Part shown: piece after piece, positions 7,201-14,893 of the stretch
How the letters are laid out: each line of letters opens with the position of its first letter
Numbering within the stretch: position 1 is the stretch's first letter
Assembly (NCBI GenBank): GCA_964598225.1
Contig: CAZRBG010000076.1
Location: 1 to 22,291, forward strand
Source: SG8-4 sp964598225
Lineage (GTDB): Bacteria; Planctomycetota; Phycisphaerae; Sedimentisphaerales; Anaerobacaceae
DNA length: 22,291 nt
Direction: 5' to 3'
Made by a program: the position numbers and the translations under genes
Notes under the pieces: generated by a model
What the model saw: only the letters and a program-made list of their open reading frames with translations
Databases searched by the model: none
Told to the model about the DNA's origin: nothing

Positions 7201-8828
7201 AGATCGCCGCGATGCGCCACTCCACACCGGGCGTAACGCTAATATCGCCGCCGCCGCATCATGATATATATTCGATTGAGGACCTGGCCCAATTGATATA
7301 CGACCTTAAGTGCAGCAATCCCGGCGTCAAGGTATCGGTCAAATTGGTTGCCAAGGTCGGAGTCGGGACAATCGCCGCCGGCGTCGCCAAAGGTAACGCC
7401 GACGAGGTCCTGATAAGCGGCCACGACGGCGGGACAGGCGCCAGTCCGCTATCTTCGATCAAACACACCGGATGCCCGTGGGAGCTTGGCCTGGCAGAGA
7501 CACAACAGGTGCTCTTGATGAACGGCCTGCGGGATCGCATACGACTTCAGGCCGACGGGCAAATGAAAACCGGAAGGGACGTCGTCGTCGCTGCATTGCT
7601 GGGCGCCGAACAATTCGGATTCGGCACCGCGGCACTCGTTACGATAGGATGCACGCTGCTGCGTAAATGTCACCACGGCGCATGCCCATTCGGGATCGGA
7701 ACGCAAGATCCCGAGCTGAGAAATCGATTCGCCGGCAAGCCCGAGCACGTCGAACGATTCATGTTGTTTGTGGCCGAAGAGGTTCGACAGATAATGGCCG
7801 AGCTCGGTTTTCGCAGGTTCGAGGACATGGTCGGCAGAGTCGACAAGCTCTCGACTCATCGAGCTATCGACCACTGGAAAGCAAAAGGTCTGGATTTCTC
7901 AGCGATATTTCGCAGGCCCGAACCCGGCAACGGTCAGGCGCTGCGGCAGGTTAATCCGCAGCCCTGCAAGACAGATGATAATATCGACTGGAAAATACTG
8001 GAAAAAGCCAAACCTGCACTTGAAGACCTGCAGAGAACAACCATCGAAATGCCGATTCGAAATATCGACCGAACCGCCGGCGCTATCTTGAGTAATCGTA
8101 TTGTGAAAAAGTATGGCCCAAAAGGTCTTCCCGACGGCACGCTTGAAGTTACTTTCCGAGGCTCGGCGGGACAGAGTTTCGGAGCATTTCTCGCTCCCGG
8201 CGTGACACTCAGACTCATTGGTGAAAGCAATGACTACCTGGGCAAGGGCCTTTCCGGCGGCCGTATCGTAGTCGCTACGGCTGGGATTTTTCCCTTCCGC
8301 GCCCACGAGAATATTATCGTCGGCAACACGTTGCTCTACGGAGCCACTTCCGGCGAAGTATTCGTCAACGGCGTCGCAGGCGAAAGATTTGCCGTTCGTA
8401 ACAGCGGCGCCACCGCCGTCGTCGAGGGTGTCGGCGACCACGGCTGCGAATATATGACGGGCGGCGTTGTCGCCGTCCTGGGCCAGACCGGCTGCAACTT
8501 CGCGGCGGGCATGAGCGGCGGCATTGCCTACGTTCTGGACGAGATACAATTATTCGACACGCTCTGCAATCTTGACATGGTCGAGCTGGAAAACGTATGG
8601 CACCAGTCCGACAAGGATATTCTGCACGACCTGATTGAGCGGCATTTGAAGTGGACGCAAAGCGAGCGGGCCCGGTATATCCTGGACAACTGGGCCGATA
8701 TGGTCGGCAAGTTCGTCAAGGTCATCCCGATAGACTACAGCAAGGCGCTCGAGAGAATGCGGGCGGCGGAGCAACGAGGCACAGAGACAACCCCCGCAAC
8801 CGAGGAGGTATTTCAATGGGCGAAGTAA
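4266..8828 (+). CDS. gltB: Glutamate synthase large (alpha) subunit
   Basis: Large subunit of NADPH-dependent GOGAT, 1520 aa, full family length. It hydrolyses glutamine and channels the ammonia to a flavin site, where 2-iminoglutarate is reduced to glutamate. Domains in order: a class II glutamine amidotransferase with its nucleophile Cys20 (HDSCGIGAVV), which implies removal of a 19-residue leader peptide; a central linker domain (about 470-780); an FMN-binding synthase domain (about 800-1230) with GAMSHGSISKEAH and EGGQLPGHK; three cluster ligands Cys1129, Cys1135 and Cys1140 in the C-x5-C-x4-C pattern for a 3Fe-4S centre; and a C-terminal GXGXG beta-helix domain (about 1250-1480). AAAAGG lies six bases before the ATG. 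The end overlaps gltD by 13 bases, which indicates translational coupling. Confidence 0.96.
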   Translation: MAKKLKDMGLYEVRREHDSCGIGAVVNISGRKDHSILEYGNQILLNLHHRGATGADETTGDGAGILFQIPHEFFSADCQKVGFTLPEPSRYGVGMVFGSKDADIREQCDHILESAINHYGMKVLGWRDVPCSPECLGRIALEAEPSIKQVFVDGGGLEGEHLERHLYMARRRAGRRISAKLGERADDFYIPSLSSRTICYKGMFMAWQLFTYYPDLTDERVMSALAVVHQRYSTNTFPSWRLAQPFRCMAHNGEINTLSGNQAGMRARETKMSSELFGDDISDLLPISSPEASDSACFDNTLELLVRAGRNMPHAMMMMIPEAFGSKYHISTAKRAFYEYHASMMEPWDGPAAMVFTDGRFIGGTLDRNGLRPCRYLVTTDGLAILASEAGVVEFPPEKVRRKGRLRPGRMFLVDTVEGRQISDNEIKSKVARRKPYRRWLEENRIELRGLFDAPRLVPTDAETIAQRMRAFGYTSEELRTVLTPMAVDGQEAVGSMGNDTPLAVLSDRPKLLFNYFKQLFAQVTNPPIDPLREGLVMSLMMFTGRRPNILQETPEHCRQLKLPHPILTNEDVERLRTVRRDDFKVATVQAIFEPDAANPEESLRRGLDSLTSAAEREVIDGACLLIIGDRGSSESKAPIPSLLATAAVHRHLLNKGLHDEAGLIVESGEPREVMHFCLLCGYGANAINPYLAFESLDELQRQDELPEKMEHIQIADNYIAAIKKGILKTMSKMGISTLRSYHGAQLFEAIGLNKAFVEEFFTDTSSRIGGIGLEEIAKEAIARHDSAYSERPNGMLDLEFGGEYHFRQTGENHLWNPITVSKLQHAVIKNDPSTYAEYAEAVNNQSRELCTLRGLFDFTNCNRIAIEEVEPASEIVKRFCTGAMSHGSISKEAHECMAIAMNRLGGMSNTGEGGEDASRYILGPNGDSKNSAIKQVASARFGVTIDYLAHAKEIQIKMAQGAKPGEGGQLPGHKVTEEIAAMRHSTPGVTLISPPPHHDIYSIEDLAQLIYDLKCSNPGVKVSVKLVAKVGVGTIAAGVAKGNADEVLISGHDGGTGASPLSSIKHTGCPWELGLAETQQVLLMNGLRDRIRLQADGQMKTGRDVVVAALLGAEQFGFGTAALVTIGCTLLRKCHHGACPFGIGTQDPELRNRFAGKPEHVERFMLFVAEEVRQIMAELGFRRFEDMVGRVDKLSTHRAIDHWKAKGLDFSAIFRRPEPGNGQALRQVNPQPCKTDDNIDWKILEKAKPALEDLQRTTIEMPIRNIDRTAGAILSNRIVKKYGPKGLPDGTLEVTFRGSAGQSFGAFLAPGVTLRLIGESNDYLGKGLSGGRIVVATAGIFPFRAHENIIVGNTLLYGATSGEVFVNGVAGERFAVRNSGATAVVEGVGDHGCEYMTGGVVAVLGQTGCNFAAGMSGGIAYVLDEIQLFDTLCNLDMVELENVWHQSDKDILHDLIERHLKWTQSERARYILDNWADMVGKFVKVIPIDYSKALERMRAAEQRGTETTPATEEVFQWAK

Positions 8829-10246
8829 AGGGCTTTCTAAAATACAATCGCCGAAACGTGGGACACCGTCCGGTCGCCGAGCGGATTCTGGATTTCGCCG
8901 AGACCGATCTGCCGCTAACGCCCGATGAGATACGTCGGCAGGCGGCCCGCTGCATGGACTGCGGAATACCATTCTGCCACGGCGCCGGCTGCCCGGTCGG
9001 CAATTCGATACCGGATATGAACGAGTTTGTCTACAGAGGTCGCTGGAAACAGGCGTGCGACTATCTTCATTCGACAAACAACTTCCCGGAGATTACCGGT
9101 CGCGTGTGCCCCGCTCCCTGTGAGACGGCATGCACGCTTTCTATAAACGACGAGCCCGTTCTGATCAGACATATTGAGTTCCAGATCGTCGAGCGAGGCT
9201 TCGAAGAAGGCTGGATCAAACCGCTGCCCGCCAAACATAGAACAGGTAAGAAAGTCGCAGTGATAGGCTCGGGACCGGCAGGTCTGGCGGCGGCCCAACA
9301 GTTGGCTCGCGCGGGACATGATACGGTCGTTTTCGAGAAGAACGAGCACGTCGGAGGTCTGCTGCGATACGGCATACCGGACTTCAAGCTTGAAAAACGC
9401 ATCATCGATCGCAGGCTGGACCAGCTCAGGGCTGAAGGCGTAGAGTTCCAGACCGGCATCGACGTCGGGAACGATATCTCGGTTCGCTACTTGCGCAAGA
9501 TGTTCGACGCGGTCTGCCTGACGATGGGGGCGGGTCAGCCGCGCGATCTTGACGTACCGGGAAGAAATCTGAAGAACATTCTGTTCGCAATGGACTATTT
9601 GTCGGCGCAGAACAGGCGATGCTCGAATGAGGTGACAGATGAAGCCGATGTCGTCCCGGTCACGGCCCGAGACAGAGTCGTCGCGGTTATAGGCGGCGGC
9701 GACACCGGCAGCGACTGCGTCGGCACGGCACGCCGCCAGGGCGCTGCAAATATTTATCAATTGGAAATCCTGCCCAAACCACCCGAAAGTCGACCGCCGG
9801 ATACACCCTGGCCGATGTGGCCGCGAATCATGCGCACGTCCTCATCGCACCAGGAAGGCTGCGACCGCCGATGGAGCGTCATGACCAGGCAGTTCGAAGG
9901 CAACGAGAACGCTCTGAGCCGGCTGAACTGCTGCGAGGTCGAATGGACCAAGAACTCCGACGGCTGGAAAATCAAGCAACTGCCCGGCACAGATTTCACA
10001 ATCGAAGCGGACCTGGCGATTCTGGCGATGGGCTTCGTACACGTAGTCCACGAGGGACTCATCGAGAACCTGGGGCTGCAACTCGACGCAAGAGGCAACA
10101 TCGCCGTGAACGACTACCAGACGAGCGAACCGTGGGTCTTCGCCGCAGGAGACTCGGCCAACGGTGCTTCGCTGGTCGTCCGCGCCATCGACAACGGCCG
10201 ACAAGCCGCCGACGCCGTGAACAAGTGGCTTAGCGCCGGTTCGTGA
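8816..10246 (+). CDS. gltD: Glutamate synthase small (beta) subunit
   Basis: FAD and iron-sulfur subunit that passes electrons from NADPH to GltB, 476 aa. The N-terminal cluster domain carries Cys46, Cys49, Cys54 and Cys59, then Cys98, Cys102 and Cys106, the ligand set for two 4Fe-4S centres. The FAD Rossmann motif is GSGPAG (151-156). The NADPH motif is GGGDTG (293-298). A GDSANGASLVVRAI segment near the C-terminus matches the second FAD contact. The ATG at 8816 was chosen because GAGGAGG sits seven bases upstream and MGEVKGFLKYNR is the normal family start; the frame stays open further upstream only inside gltB. The gene lies in an operon with gltB, overlapping it by 13 bases. Confidence 0.96.
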   Translation: MGEVKGFLKYNRRNVGHRPVAERILDFAETDLPLTPDEIRRQAARCMDCGIPFCHGAGCPVGNSIPDMNEFVYRGRWKQACDYLHSTNNFPEITGRVCPAPCETACTLSINDEPVLIRHIEFQIVERGFEEGWIKPLPAKHRTGKKVAVIGSGPAGLAAAQQLARAGHDTVVFEKNEHVGGLLRYGIPDFKLEKRIIDRRLDQLRAEGVEFQTGIDVGNDISVRYLRKMFDAVCLTMGAGQPRDLDVPGRNLKNILFAMDYLSAQNRRCSNEVTDEADVVPVTARDRVVAVIGGGDTGSDCVGTARRQGAANIYQLEILPKPPESRPPDTPWPMWPRIMRTSSSHQEGCDRRWSVMTRQFEGNENALSRLNCCEVEWTKNSDGWKIKQLPGTDFTIEADLAILAMGFVHVVHEGLIENLGLQLDARGNIAVNDYQTSEPWVFAAGDSANGASLVVRAIDNGRQAADAVNKWLSAGS

Positions 10247-10287
10247 GAGCATAACGCATAAGTGCTGCACACTTGCGATCAGCTCTC
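10245..10287. terminator. Inverted repeat after gltD
   Basis: Nested inverted repeat starting at the gltD stop codon: outer arms GAGAGC and GCTCTC, inner arms CGC..AAGTG and CACTT-GCG around CTGCA. It lies between the ends of the convergent genes gltD and the minus-strand lipoprotein, where a bidirectional terminator is expected. No T run follows on either strand, so termination could depend on other factors. Confidence 0.45.
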
Positions 10288-10299
10288 GTAGGGCTTGGC

Positions 10300-10527
10300 T
10301 CACTTGGAAGCGAGGGTCCGCTGCTTAACCGGATGAGTCGAATGCTCCCAGTTCTCCGGGTAAGCATCGACATAAGATACCCACTGAGACTGAGATCGAT
10401 CCGGCAGAACACATAGACTCTGCGGATTCCCCTGGCTTACCTGGCCTCGATGATGATGGTGCCTGCACCCTGCTGCGCAACAAAGAAGCACAGCACACAA
10501 GAAAAGTTTTACAGTGGAATTTAACAC
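10300..10527 (-). CDS. Small His-rich putative lipoprotein
   Basis: 75-aa protein of unknown function, exported by prediction. The N-terminus has a lysine, a hydrophobic core and the lipobox AAGC ending at Cys21, followed directly by RHHHHRG, which could bind metal. The rest is short and polar with two Trp-containing segments. The start is GTG with GGAG nine bases upstream on the minus strand. It converges on gltD with a shared inverted repeat between them. No family is recognised. The lipobox and ribosome binding site together make a real gene likely, but the small size leaves doubt. Confidence 0.55.
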   Translation of the reverse strand: MLNSTVKLFLCAVLLCCAAGCRHHHHRGQVSQGNPQSLCVLPDRSQSQWVSYVDAYPENWEHSTHPVKQRTLASK

Positions 10528-11143
10528 TTCAGTTGCTCCAATTCACTGTTGCACTGCTTTATATTGATTCTACGATTTTGCCGCACCACGTGTCAATCGC
10601 AGCGGCGCTCCGAGGCCCGGCACAAAGCAACACTCTCAAAAACCTTGATTTCAACCCAAAAAAGCCGTCGGCGTTCTCATATTTGAGAACCACTCAACCG
10701 ACCCTTTGTGTCGCGCTAAAAATATAACTTTTTGTCAATATTGAAATTAGTGAGTCAGTCAAAGAAGTCAACGAACTTTCCCATATTTGGCAAAAAGCAA
10801 CGGATAGCGGCCCGCAAAAAAAAATTTTAAATTACAAATTTTTTTGAGAAATGCTGCGATCGAAACTACTTTGAGAAGTGATTTCTGCGCCGGACACGTG
10901 TAGCTTCACCGACTGTGCCAGGTTACGCAAACAGCCCATCTGCGGACTGAAGCCGGCCGCCGCCCGGCGAGCCTCTGTTATCTCGGCGTGGCCACCATCC
11001 GCCTCGGCATCGGCAGAGCCAAGCGGCTTTCGAGCATTTTTGTCTCGCCAAAGGCATATTCCCCCTGTGATTGGCCCGGCTCCGCAAAAGTCATGTAGCG
11101 CGCGCATAGTACACCATGATTATTTCAGTGCGATGCGCCCTGT
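10528..11143. other. Intergenic region with a GC-rich island of unknown nature
   Basis: The first part (10528-10865) is AT-rich, with runs of A and T around 10815-10850, and contains no supportable gene. From about 10870 to 11110 the sequence turns GC-rich like coding DNA. A 91-codon minus-strand frame (11107 to 10832) and an opposing plus-strand frame cover it, but neither has a ribosome binding site or a recognisable motif. It could be a decayed gene, a structured RNA or a dispersed element. Near 11102-11167 short GCGCAT and ATGCGC elements are arranged as inverted repeats around the end of the oxidoreductase gene and may act as its terminator. Confidence 0.4.
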
Positions 11144-12475
11144 CTAAATGCGCCATGGTGAGCGCATAGCTCGGTCGAGCATTCGATTTGGGTAGACGTC
11201 GTCGATTATTCGCTCTCGCTTCGGGTCCCATCGGATTTTGCGTCCGACGATCATCGCGATGTTGCCCAGGTGACAGACCGTCGCGGAACGATGACCGATT
11301 TCCGCCGGAGTTATCGTCGTCTTGCGGGTCTTGACGCAATCGAGGAAGTCCCGCCGGTGTCCCTGGCGATGGTCGCCCGCCGGCCTGGGCAGATGTATCT
11401 CGTCGGGACCGATTATGGTCTTTCGCAGTTCGGGCGGATCGGTTGTCACGCCTCCCCGCGTCACGTGGACCCGGCCCGTCTCGCCGATGAAGCTCACGCC
11501 CTGCCTGCAATAGTTGTTACTGGCGACGCGCATCACGAGGCCGTTGGCGTATCTGCACTCAAAATCGTACGTTACCGCCGCGTTCCACAGGCCGTCCGCT
11601 GGAAAGACGCCCTTGCCGACAACCTCGACCGGGCCGGTGTCGTCGCAGTTCATGCCCCAGTGCGCGATGTCCACGTGATGAGCGCCCCAGTCGGTAACCT
11701 GGCCGCCGGAGTAATCCAGTATCCAGCGGAAGTTCCAGTGGCAGCGTTTCTCGGTGTATGCAGCATTAGGCGCCGGCCCCAGCCACATCTCATAATCGAA
11801 CCCTTCGGGTACCGGCATGATCGGCTGAGGGTCGATCCGATACATCGTCTCCCTGACGCCGGGGCTTTTATAGCCCGGGCCGATGCCGACCTCCGCCCTT
11901 TTCAAGCGGCCTATTCGCTCGTTTCGGACCAGCTCGCAGGCAAACCTGAAATGGTCCGTCGAGCGCTGCCAGCTTCCGGTCTGCCAGACGCAGTTGTACC
12001 GTTTTACTTCGTCAACAATCGCCCTGCCCTGCGCAATCGTCAGAGCCAGCGGCTTCTCGCCGTAGATGTCCTTACCCGCCCGGACACCCGCAAGCGCCAG
12101 AGCCGCGTGCCAATGGTCCGGCACGGATATGCAGAGGGTGTCGATATCGCCGCGAGCGATCAGCTCTCGAAAGTCGTCATACGCGGCACAGTCGGCATTC
12201 TTGTAGTGGCCGTTTATCTCCTTAACCGCGTCGCGCCTGCGCCCGGCGTCAACGTCACAGACGGCAATAATTCGGCAGTCCTCTTCCTGCAGAAATCCCT
12301 TGACGTGCCGCATCCCCATGCTGCCCAGTCCGATCATGCCCATCGTCAGCCGATCGCTCGGCGCAGGTCGCGAGCCGGCGCCCAATACTGAGGCCGGGAC
12401 AACGTAAGGCAAAGAAACAGCCGCCGTACTCTTTAGGAAACCTCGCCGCGAAATTCCCGTATGCATCCGATCCAT
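11144..12475 (-). CDS. Tat-exported Gfo/Idh/MocA family oxidoreductase
   Basis: 443-aa NAD(P)-dependent dehydrogenase-fold protein of the Gfo/Idh/MocA family. These enzymes oxidise or rearrange sugars, inositols and related compounds, but the substrate cannot be read from sequence. The N-terminus has a twin-arginine signal (SRRGFLKST, 9-17) followed by a hydrophobic segment, so it is exported folded with its cofactor. The Rossmann motif GLGSMG is at 49-54 and the family's EKP motif at 140-142. The C-terminal domain includes the conserved WILDYSGGQVTDWGAHHVD stretch. The start at 12475 was chosen for GGAG about ten bases upstream and the complete Tat signal; Met4 is possible. It follows the DJ-1/PfpI gene by 20 bases on the same strand and is probably co-transcribed. 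Such secreted members are abundant in Planctomycetota. Confidence 0.9.
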   Translation of the reverse strand: MDRMHTGISRRGFLKSTAAVSLPYVVPASVLGAGSRPAPSDRLTMGMIGLGSMGMRHVKGFLQEEDCRIIAVCDVDAGRRRDAVKEINGHYKNADCAAYDDFRELIARGDIDTLCISVPDHWHAALALAGVRAGKDIYGEKPLALTIAQGRAIVDEVKRYNCVWQTGSWQRSTDHFRFACELVRNERIGRLKRAEVGIGPGYKSPGVRETMYRIDPQPIMPVPEGFDYEMWLGPAPNAAYTEKRCHWNFRWILDYSGGQVTDWGAHHVDIAHWGMNCDDTGPVEVVGKGVFPADGLWNAAVTYDFECRYANGLVMRVASNNYCRQGVSFIGETGRVHVTRGGVTTDPPELRKTIIGPDEIHLPRPAGDHRQGHRRDFLDCVKTRKTTITPAEIGHRSATVCHLGNIAMIVGRKIRWDPKRERIIDDVYPNRMLDRAMRSPWRI

Positions 12476-12495
12476 TTGTCGCTGTCTCCGAAGAA

Positions 12496-13074
12496 TCAAC
12501 TTTTCTCGGCCTTGTCGCGCGCCTCTATCAGCATTTTTATCCATACGCCTACGTAATATCCGTGGTCGTGGTAAGTCCGCCCGCTGACCAGATTTCCGTG
12601 CACGACACAGGGATCGTTGACGAAAATACCGCCACACACCTCGAGATCGAATTTGCACTTGGGAACGGTCGCCATCCTGCGGCCCTTTACACACCCGGCG
12701 TAAGCCGGTATCTCCACGCCGTGACAAACGCAGGCGACGGGCTTGTTTTCGTCGAAGAAGTGCCTGGTGATGCACACGAGGTCTTCGTCGTAACGGATAT
12801 ACTCCGGCGCGCGGCCGCCCGAGAAGAATATACCCACGTATTCTTCGGGCTTGACGTCCTTGAAGGCAATATCGGCCTGCAACGTATATCCCGCCCATTC
12901 GCGAGTCACGTGCCCGTCCCAGTCCGGCGGAATCTCGTGCATAACCGTATGATACCGCCGCTTCTCCGGCCCGGCCACCACCGGCTCGAAGCCGTCCTCC
13001 TGCAGGCGATAATAAGGATACAACGTATCCACCGTCTCAGCAGCCTCGCCGATAACAATAAGCACCTTATTCAT
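12496..13074 (-). CDS. DJ-1/PfpI family protein
   Basis: 192-aa cytoplasmic protein of the DJ-1/PfpI (class I glutamine amidotransferase-like) superfamily, whose members act as glyoxalases, deglycases, proteases or amidases. It begins with the usual MNKVLIVIGEAAET strand and an acidic residue (Glu13) near the active site. The nucleophile elbow is C117-H118-G119 in VACVCHGVEIP. GGRAPEYIR (86-94) is the oxyanion-side loop typical of the PfpI branch. No signal peptide is visible. A strong AGGGAGGT site lies seven bases before the ATG. It is first in a two-gene unit with the Tat-exported oxidoreductase, which suggests a shared sugar or carbonyl substrate, although this is inference. The exact reaction is unknown. 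Confidence 0.85.
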   Translation of the reverse strand: MNKVLIVIGEAAETVDTLYPYYRLQEDGFEPVVAGPEKRRYHTVMHEIPPDWDGHVTREWAGYTLQADIAFKDVKPEEYVGIFFSGGRAPEYIRYDEDLVCITRHFFDENKPVACVCHGVEIPAYAGCVKGRRMATVPKCKFDLEVCGGIFVNDPCVVHGNLVSGRTYHDHGYYVGVWIKMLIEARDKAEKS

Positions 13075-13192
13075 CTCTGAGACCTCCCTGAAAAAAGATT
13101 CTGAGATTCTTCCCCCCGAATATAGACCCGCCGCCGAACATTGTCAATGCCGAACACACACCACGTAGCACCATGTGTTTAGCACATAGCAC

Positions 13193-13213
13193 GTAGGGTG
13201 GGGCTTGCCCTAC
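13193..13213. repeat. Short GTAGGG/CCCTAC palindrome
   Basis: GTAGGG and CCCTAC flank TGGGGCTTG, giving the GGGTGGGGCTTGCCCTACC type of short intergenic repeat often seen between genes in environmental genomes. Just upstream are two copies of CACGTAG and an ATGTG/CACAT inverted repeat (about 13162-13192). Only one copy is present in this window. Confidence 0.35.
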
Positions 13214-13244
13214 CATTTTGATTCGATGCAAGGGGCTGCCCGCC

Positions 13245-13529
13245 CTATTGCGTCCCGGCAGGGAGCACTCTGGCCGACGGCGGCAGATCGTACAGGAACT
13301 TGCCCGCCGGGTCTTTCAGGATAAGTCTGATTCCCTTCCCGGCGTCAAGCTCAAGAACGGCCCGGATTTCGCCTGCGTCGTCCACAAAGTGGAGCTTTTC
13401 GACCTCAACAATTGTCCGCTCGGCCTCCGCCTTCGCCCAGCGGTTGGCAACCCGAGCCGAAGCATACCCCGCTATCCCGCCGCAGATAACCGCCGCAGCC
13501 ACTATCAAGAGAACGTCTTTCGATTTCAT
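13245..13529 (-). CDS. Small single-pass membrane protein
   Basis: 94-aa protein with a short basic N-terminus (MKSKD), one transmembrane segment (about residues 6-24, rich in Ala, Ile, Val and Gly), and a soluble C-terminal domain. That domain reads EVEKLHFVDDAGEIRAVLEL followed by RLILKDPAGK, two short strand-turn-strand units built around Asp-x-x-Gly turns; similar units occur in uncharacterised bacterial proteins. The frame stays open further upstream to 13643, but the ATG at 13529 has GAAGGG upstream and puts the membrane segment at the N-terminus, so it was preferred. Function is unknown. The domain probably faces the periplasm. Confidence 0.6.
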   Translation of the reverse strand: MKSKDVLLIVAAAVICGGIAGYASARVANRWAKAEAERTIVEVEKLHFVDDAGEIRAVLELDAGKGIRLILKDPAGKFLYDLPPSARVLPAGTQ

Positions 13530-13741
13530 AGCGATTTTCCCTTCAATTACCAAATCTATATCATTTCGACGCACCCCACGCGGCAAGTGTTGACGTGGAA
13601 ATCTGGTTTTTCCGCACAAAAAGGAATGATCCCATCGCCGCATTTGTGTTCGAACGGGATAATTAGTATTTCAGACGCGACCCTGTTTACTTTCTGTTTC
13701 CTTTTTGGTTTTTGGGAAGGGTATAGAACGCAAAGAAAAAT

Positions 13742-13882
13742 GTGGAAGTAAAGAATCGTATCGCCAGCAAAGAGGGATATTGTGTAGTGGAGGATTTTTA
13801 CTATAATTGGAAAGCGTTTAAGATCGACTACAAAGCTTCTGAATCATTGAAATTAGAAAGAAAGATTGAGATAGGACAATGA
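13742..13882 (+). CDS. Possible 46-aa reading frame coupled to the restriction gene
   Basis: Short frame from a GTG, 46 codons, reading VEVKNRIASKEGYCVVEDF and ending KLERKIEIGQ. Its TGA overlaps the ATG of the restriction gene as ATGA, the classic coupling arrangement. A second GTG at 13787 would give 31 residues. No good ribosome binding site lies before either start and no motif is recognised. Possibilities are a leader peptide, a remnant of a gene cut by the insertion of the cassette, or chance. Confidence 0.25.
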   Translation: MEVKNRIASKEGYCVVEDFYYNWKAFKIDYKASESLKLERKIEIGQ

Positions 13883-14889
13883 CACGAGATTATCATGACC
13901 TCAAATCTAACGCGTTTATCTGGTGGCCGGCAGAAATTGCTGAGAAGGAGCAAAAGACAAGTGTCATACCATTATTACTTGAAACCCAAGATAGCTTTAT
14001 AAGTCTGTTACACATTTCAGACAAGTCTCCAATGAGCTGGAAGGAAGTATTGCCAAACACGAAGAGTCTTTATCCGAATTTGTTCTTGAAACACTTGATG
14101 ATTTTGACCGATATCGGTGGAGAAAAAACGAAAAGGCTTAAGACAGAACTGCCTGATATCCTTGGGGGAAATGTCTTAAAATATATTTGGAAGAAGCAAG
14201 AGTACGAGTACAAATTTCAAACCTTTAGTATAACAGGAACTTGGAGCAACACTCATTTGCAGGTAGATGGAAAAGAATTGTTTACGCCGACAGAACTCAC
14301 CAAGCAAATGGAAGACATAATAATGCTACTCATGTTTGGGGGCAGCTGCTTAAATGCTCCATTGCCTCAGGAAATACTCGATAAATGCATTATTGGAACT
14401 CTTTTAGGGAATAAGAAAGATTTAGATACATTCGTGAGGCAACGGTATATATGGGTAAGCAGAATCACAGGTGGAGCAACGGCCAACGCAATGGGTTACC
14501 TTGTCGAGGAATATGTAAAAGAAGAGCTTAAGAACTACCTGAAAGAGTGGGATTTCTCCAAAAAATCGATACCGGGCATTAGTCAGAATGAAGGCAGAAC
14601 GAATACATCCTTTGATATCGTAGCTGAATCCCCTGAGAAGAAATACTGCGCTATAGAACTCAGTTTTCAAGTGACCACAAATAGCACTATAGAAAGGAAA
14701 GCAGGCCAAGCGAAAGCAAGACAAACAGTCCTGCACAATAAAGGGCATCATATTGCTTATGTTATTGATGGAGCAGGTAACTTTGAGCGACGCTCTGCGC
14801 TTTCTACTATCTGTCAATATAGTGACTGTACAGTGACATTCAAGGATTCAGAAATAGAAAAGCTTGTAGAGTTTCTAAAAGGATTGTAA
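13879..14889 (+). CDS. Putative type II restriction endonuclease (PD-(D/E)XK-like)
   Basis: 336-aa protein that probably cuts DNA at the site protected by the next gene. No named family was recognised with certainty. Support is a nuclease-like core: an acidic helix (GYLVEEYVKEEL, about 205-216), Asp246 in SFDIVAES, then Glu260-Leu-Ser262 in AIELSFQV, with an ERKAGQAKAR helix after it (272-281). This resembles a PD-(D/E)XK site in which the usual Lys is Ser, with Lys274 or Gln264 as possible substitutes. LMILTDIGGE near residue 75 looks like a conserved N-terminal element. An in-frame stop just before the ATG fixes the start; the ribosome binding site is weak (AGGA, three bases). The methyltransferase gene begins four bases after its stop. 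The base composition is clearly AT-richer than the nitrogen genes, which suggests transfer. Confidence 0.7.
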   Translation: MTRDYHDLKSNAFIWWPAEIAEKEQKTSVIPLLLETQDSFISLLHISDKSPMSWKEVLPNTKSLYPNLFLKHLMILTDIGGEKTKRLKTELPDILGGNVLKYIWKKQEYEYKFQTFSITGTWSNTHLQVDGKELFTPTELTKQMEDIIMLLMFGGSCLNAPLPQEILDKCIIGTLLGNKKDLDTFVRQRYIWVSRITGGATANAMGYLVEEYVKEELKNYLKEWDFSKKSIPGISQNEGRTNTSFDIVAESPEKKYCAIELSFQVTTNSTIERKAGQAKARQTVLHNKGHHIAYVIDGAGNFERRSALSTICQYSDCTVTFKDSEIEKLVEFLKGL

Positions 14890-14893
14890 AAAT

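Noticed and set aside
8651..8815. Upstream extension of gltD by 55 codons
   Set aside because: It lies inside gltB, has no homology to GltD N-termini, and the ATG at 8816 has a strong GAGGAGG site.
11270..12391. 373-codon plus-strand frame
   Set aside because: Antisense to the Gfo/Idh/MocA oxidoreductase gene, with no motif or ribosome binding site.
12476..12898. N-terminal extension of the oxidoreductase frame to 584 residues
   Set aside because: The extension overlaps the DJ-1/PfpI gene in another frame and would bury the Tat signal in the middle of the protein.
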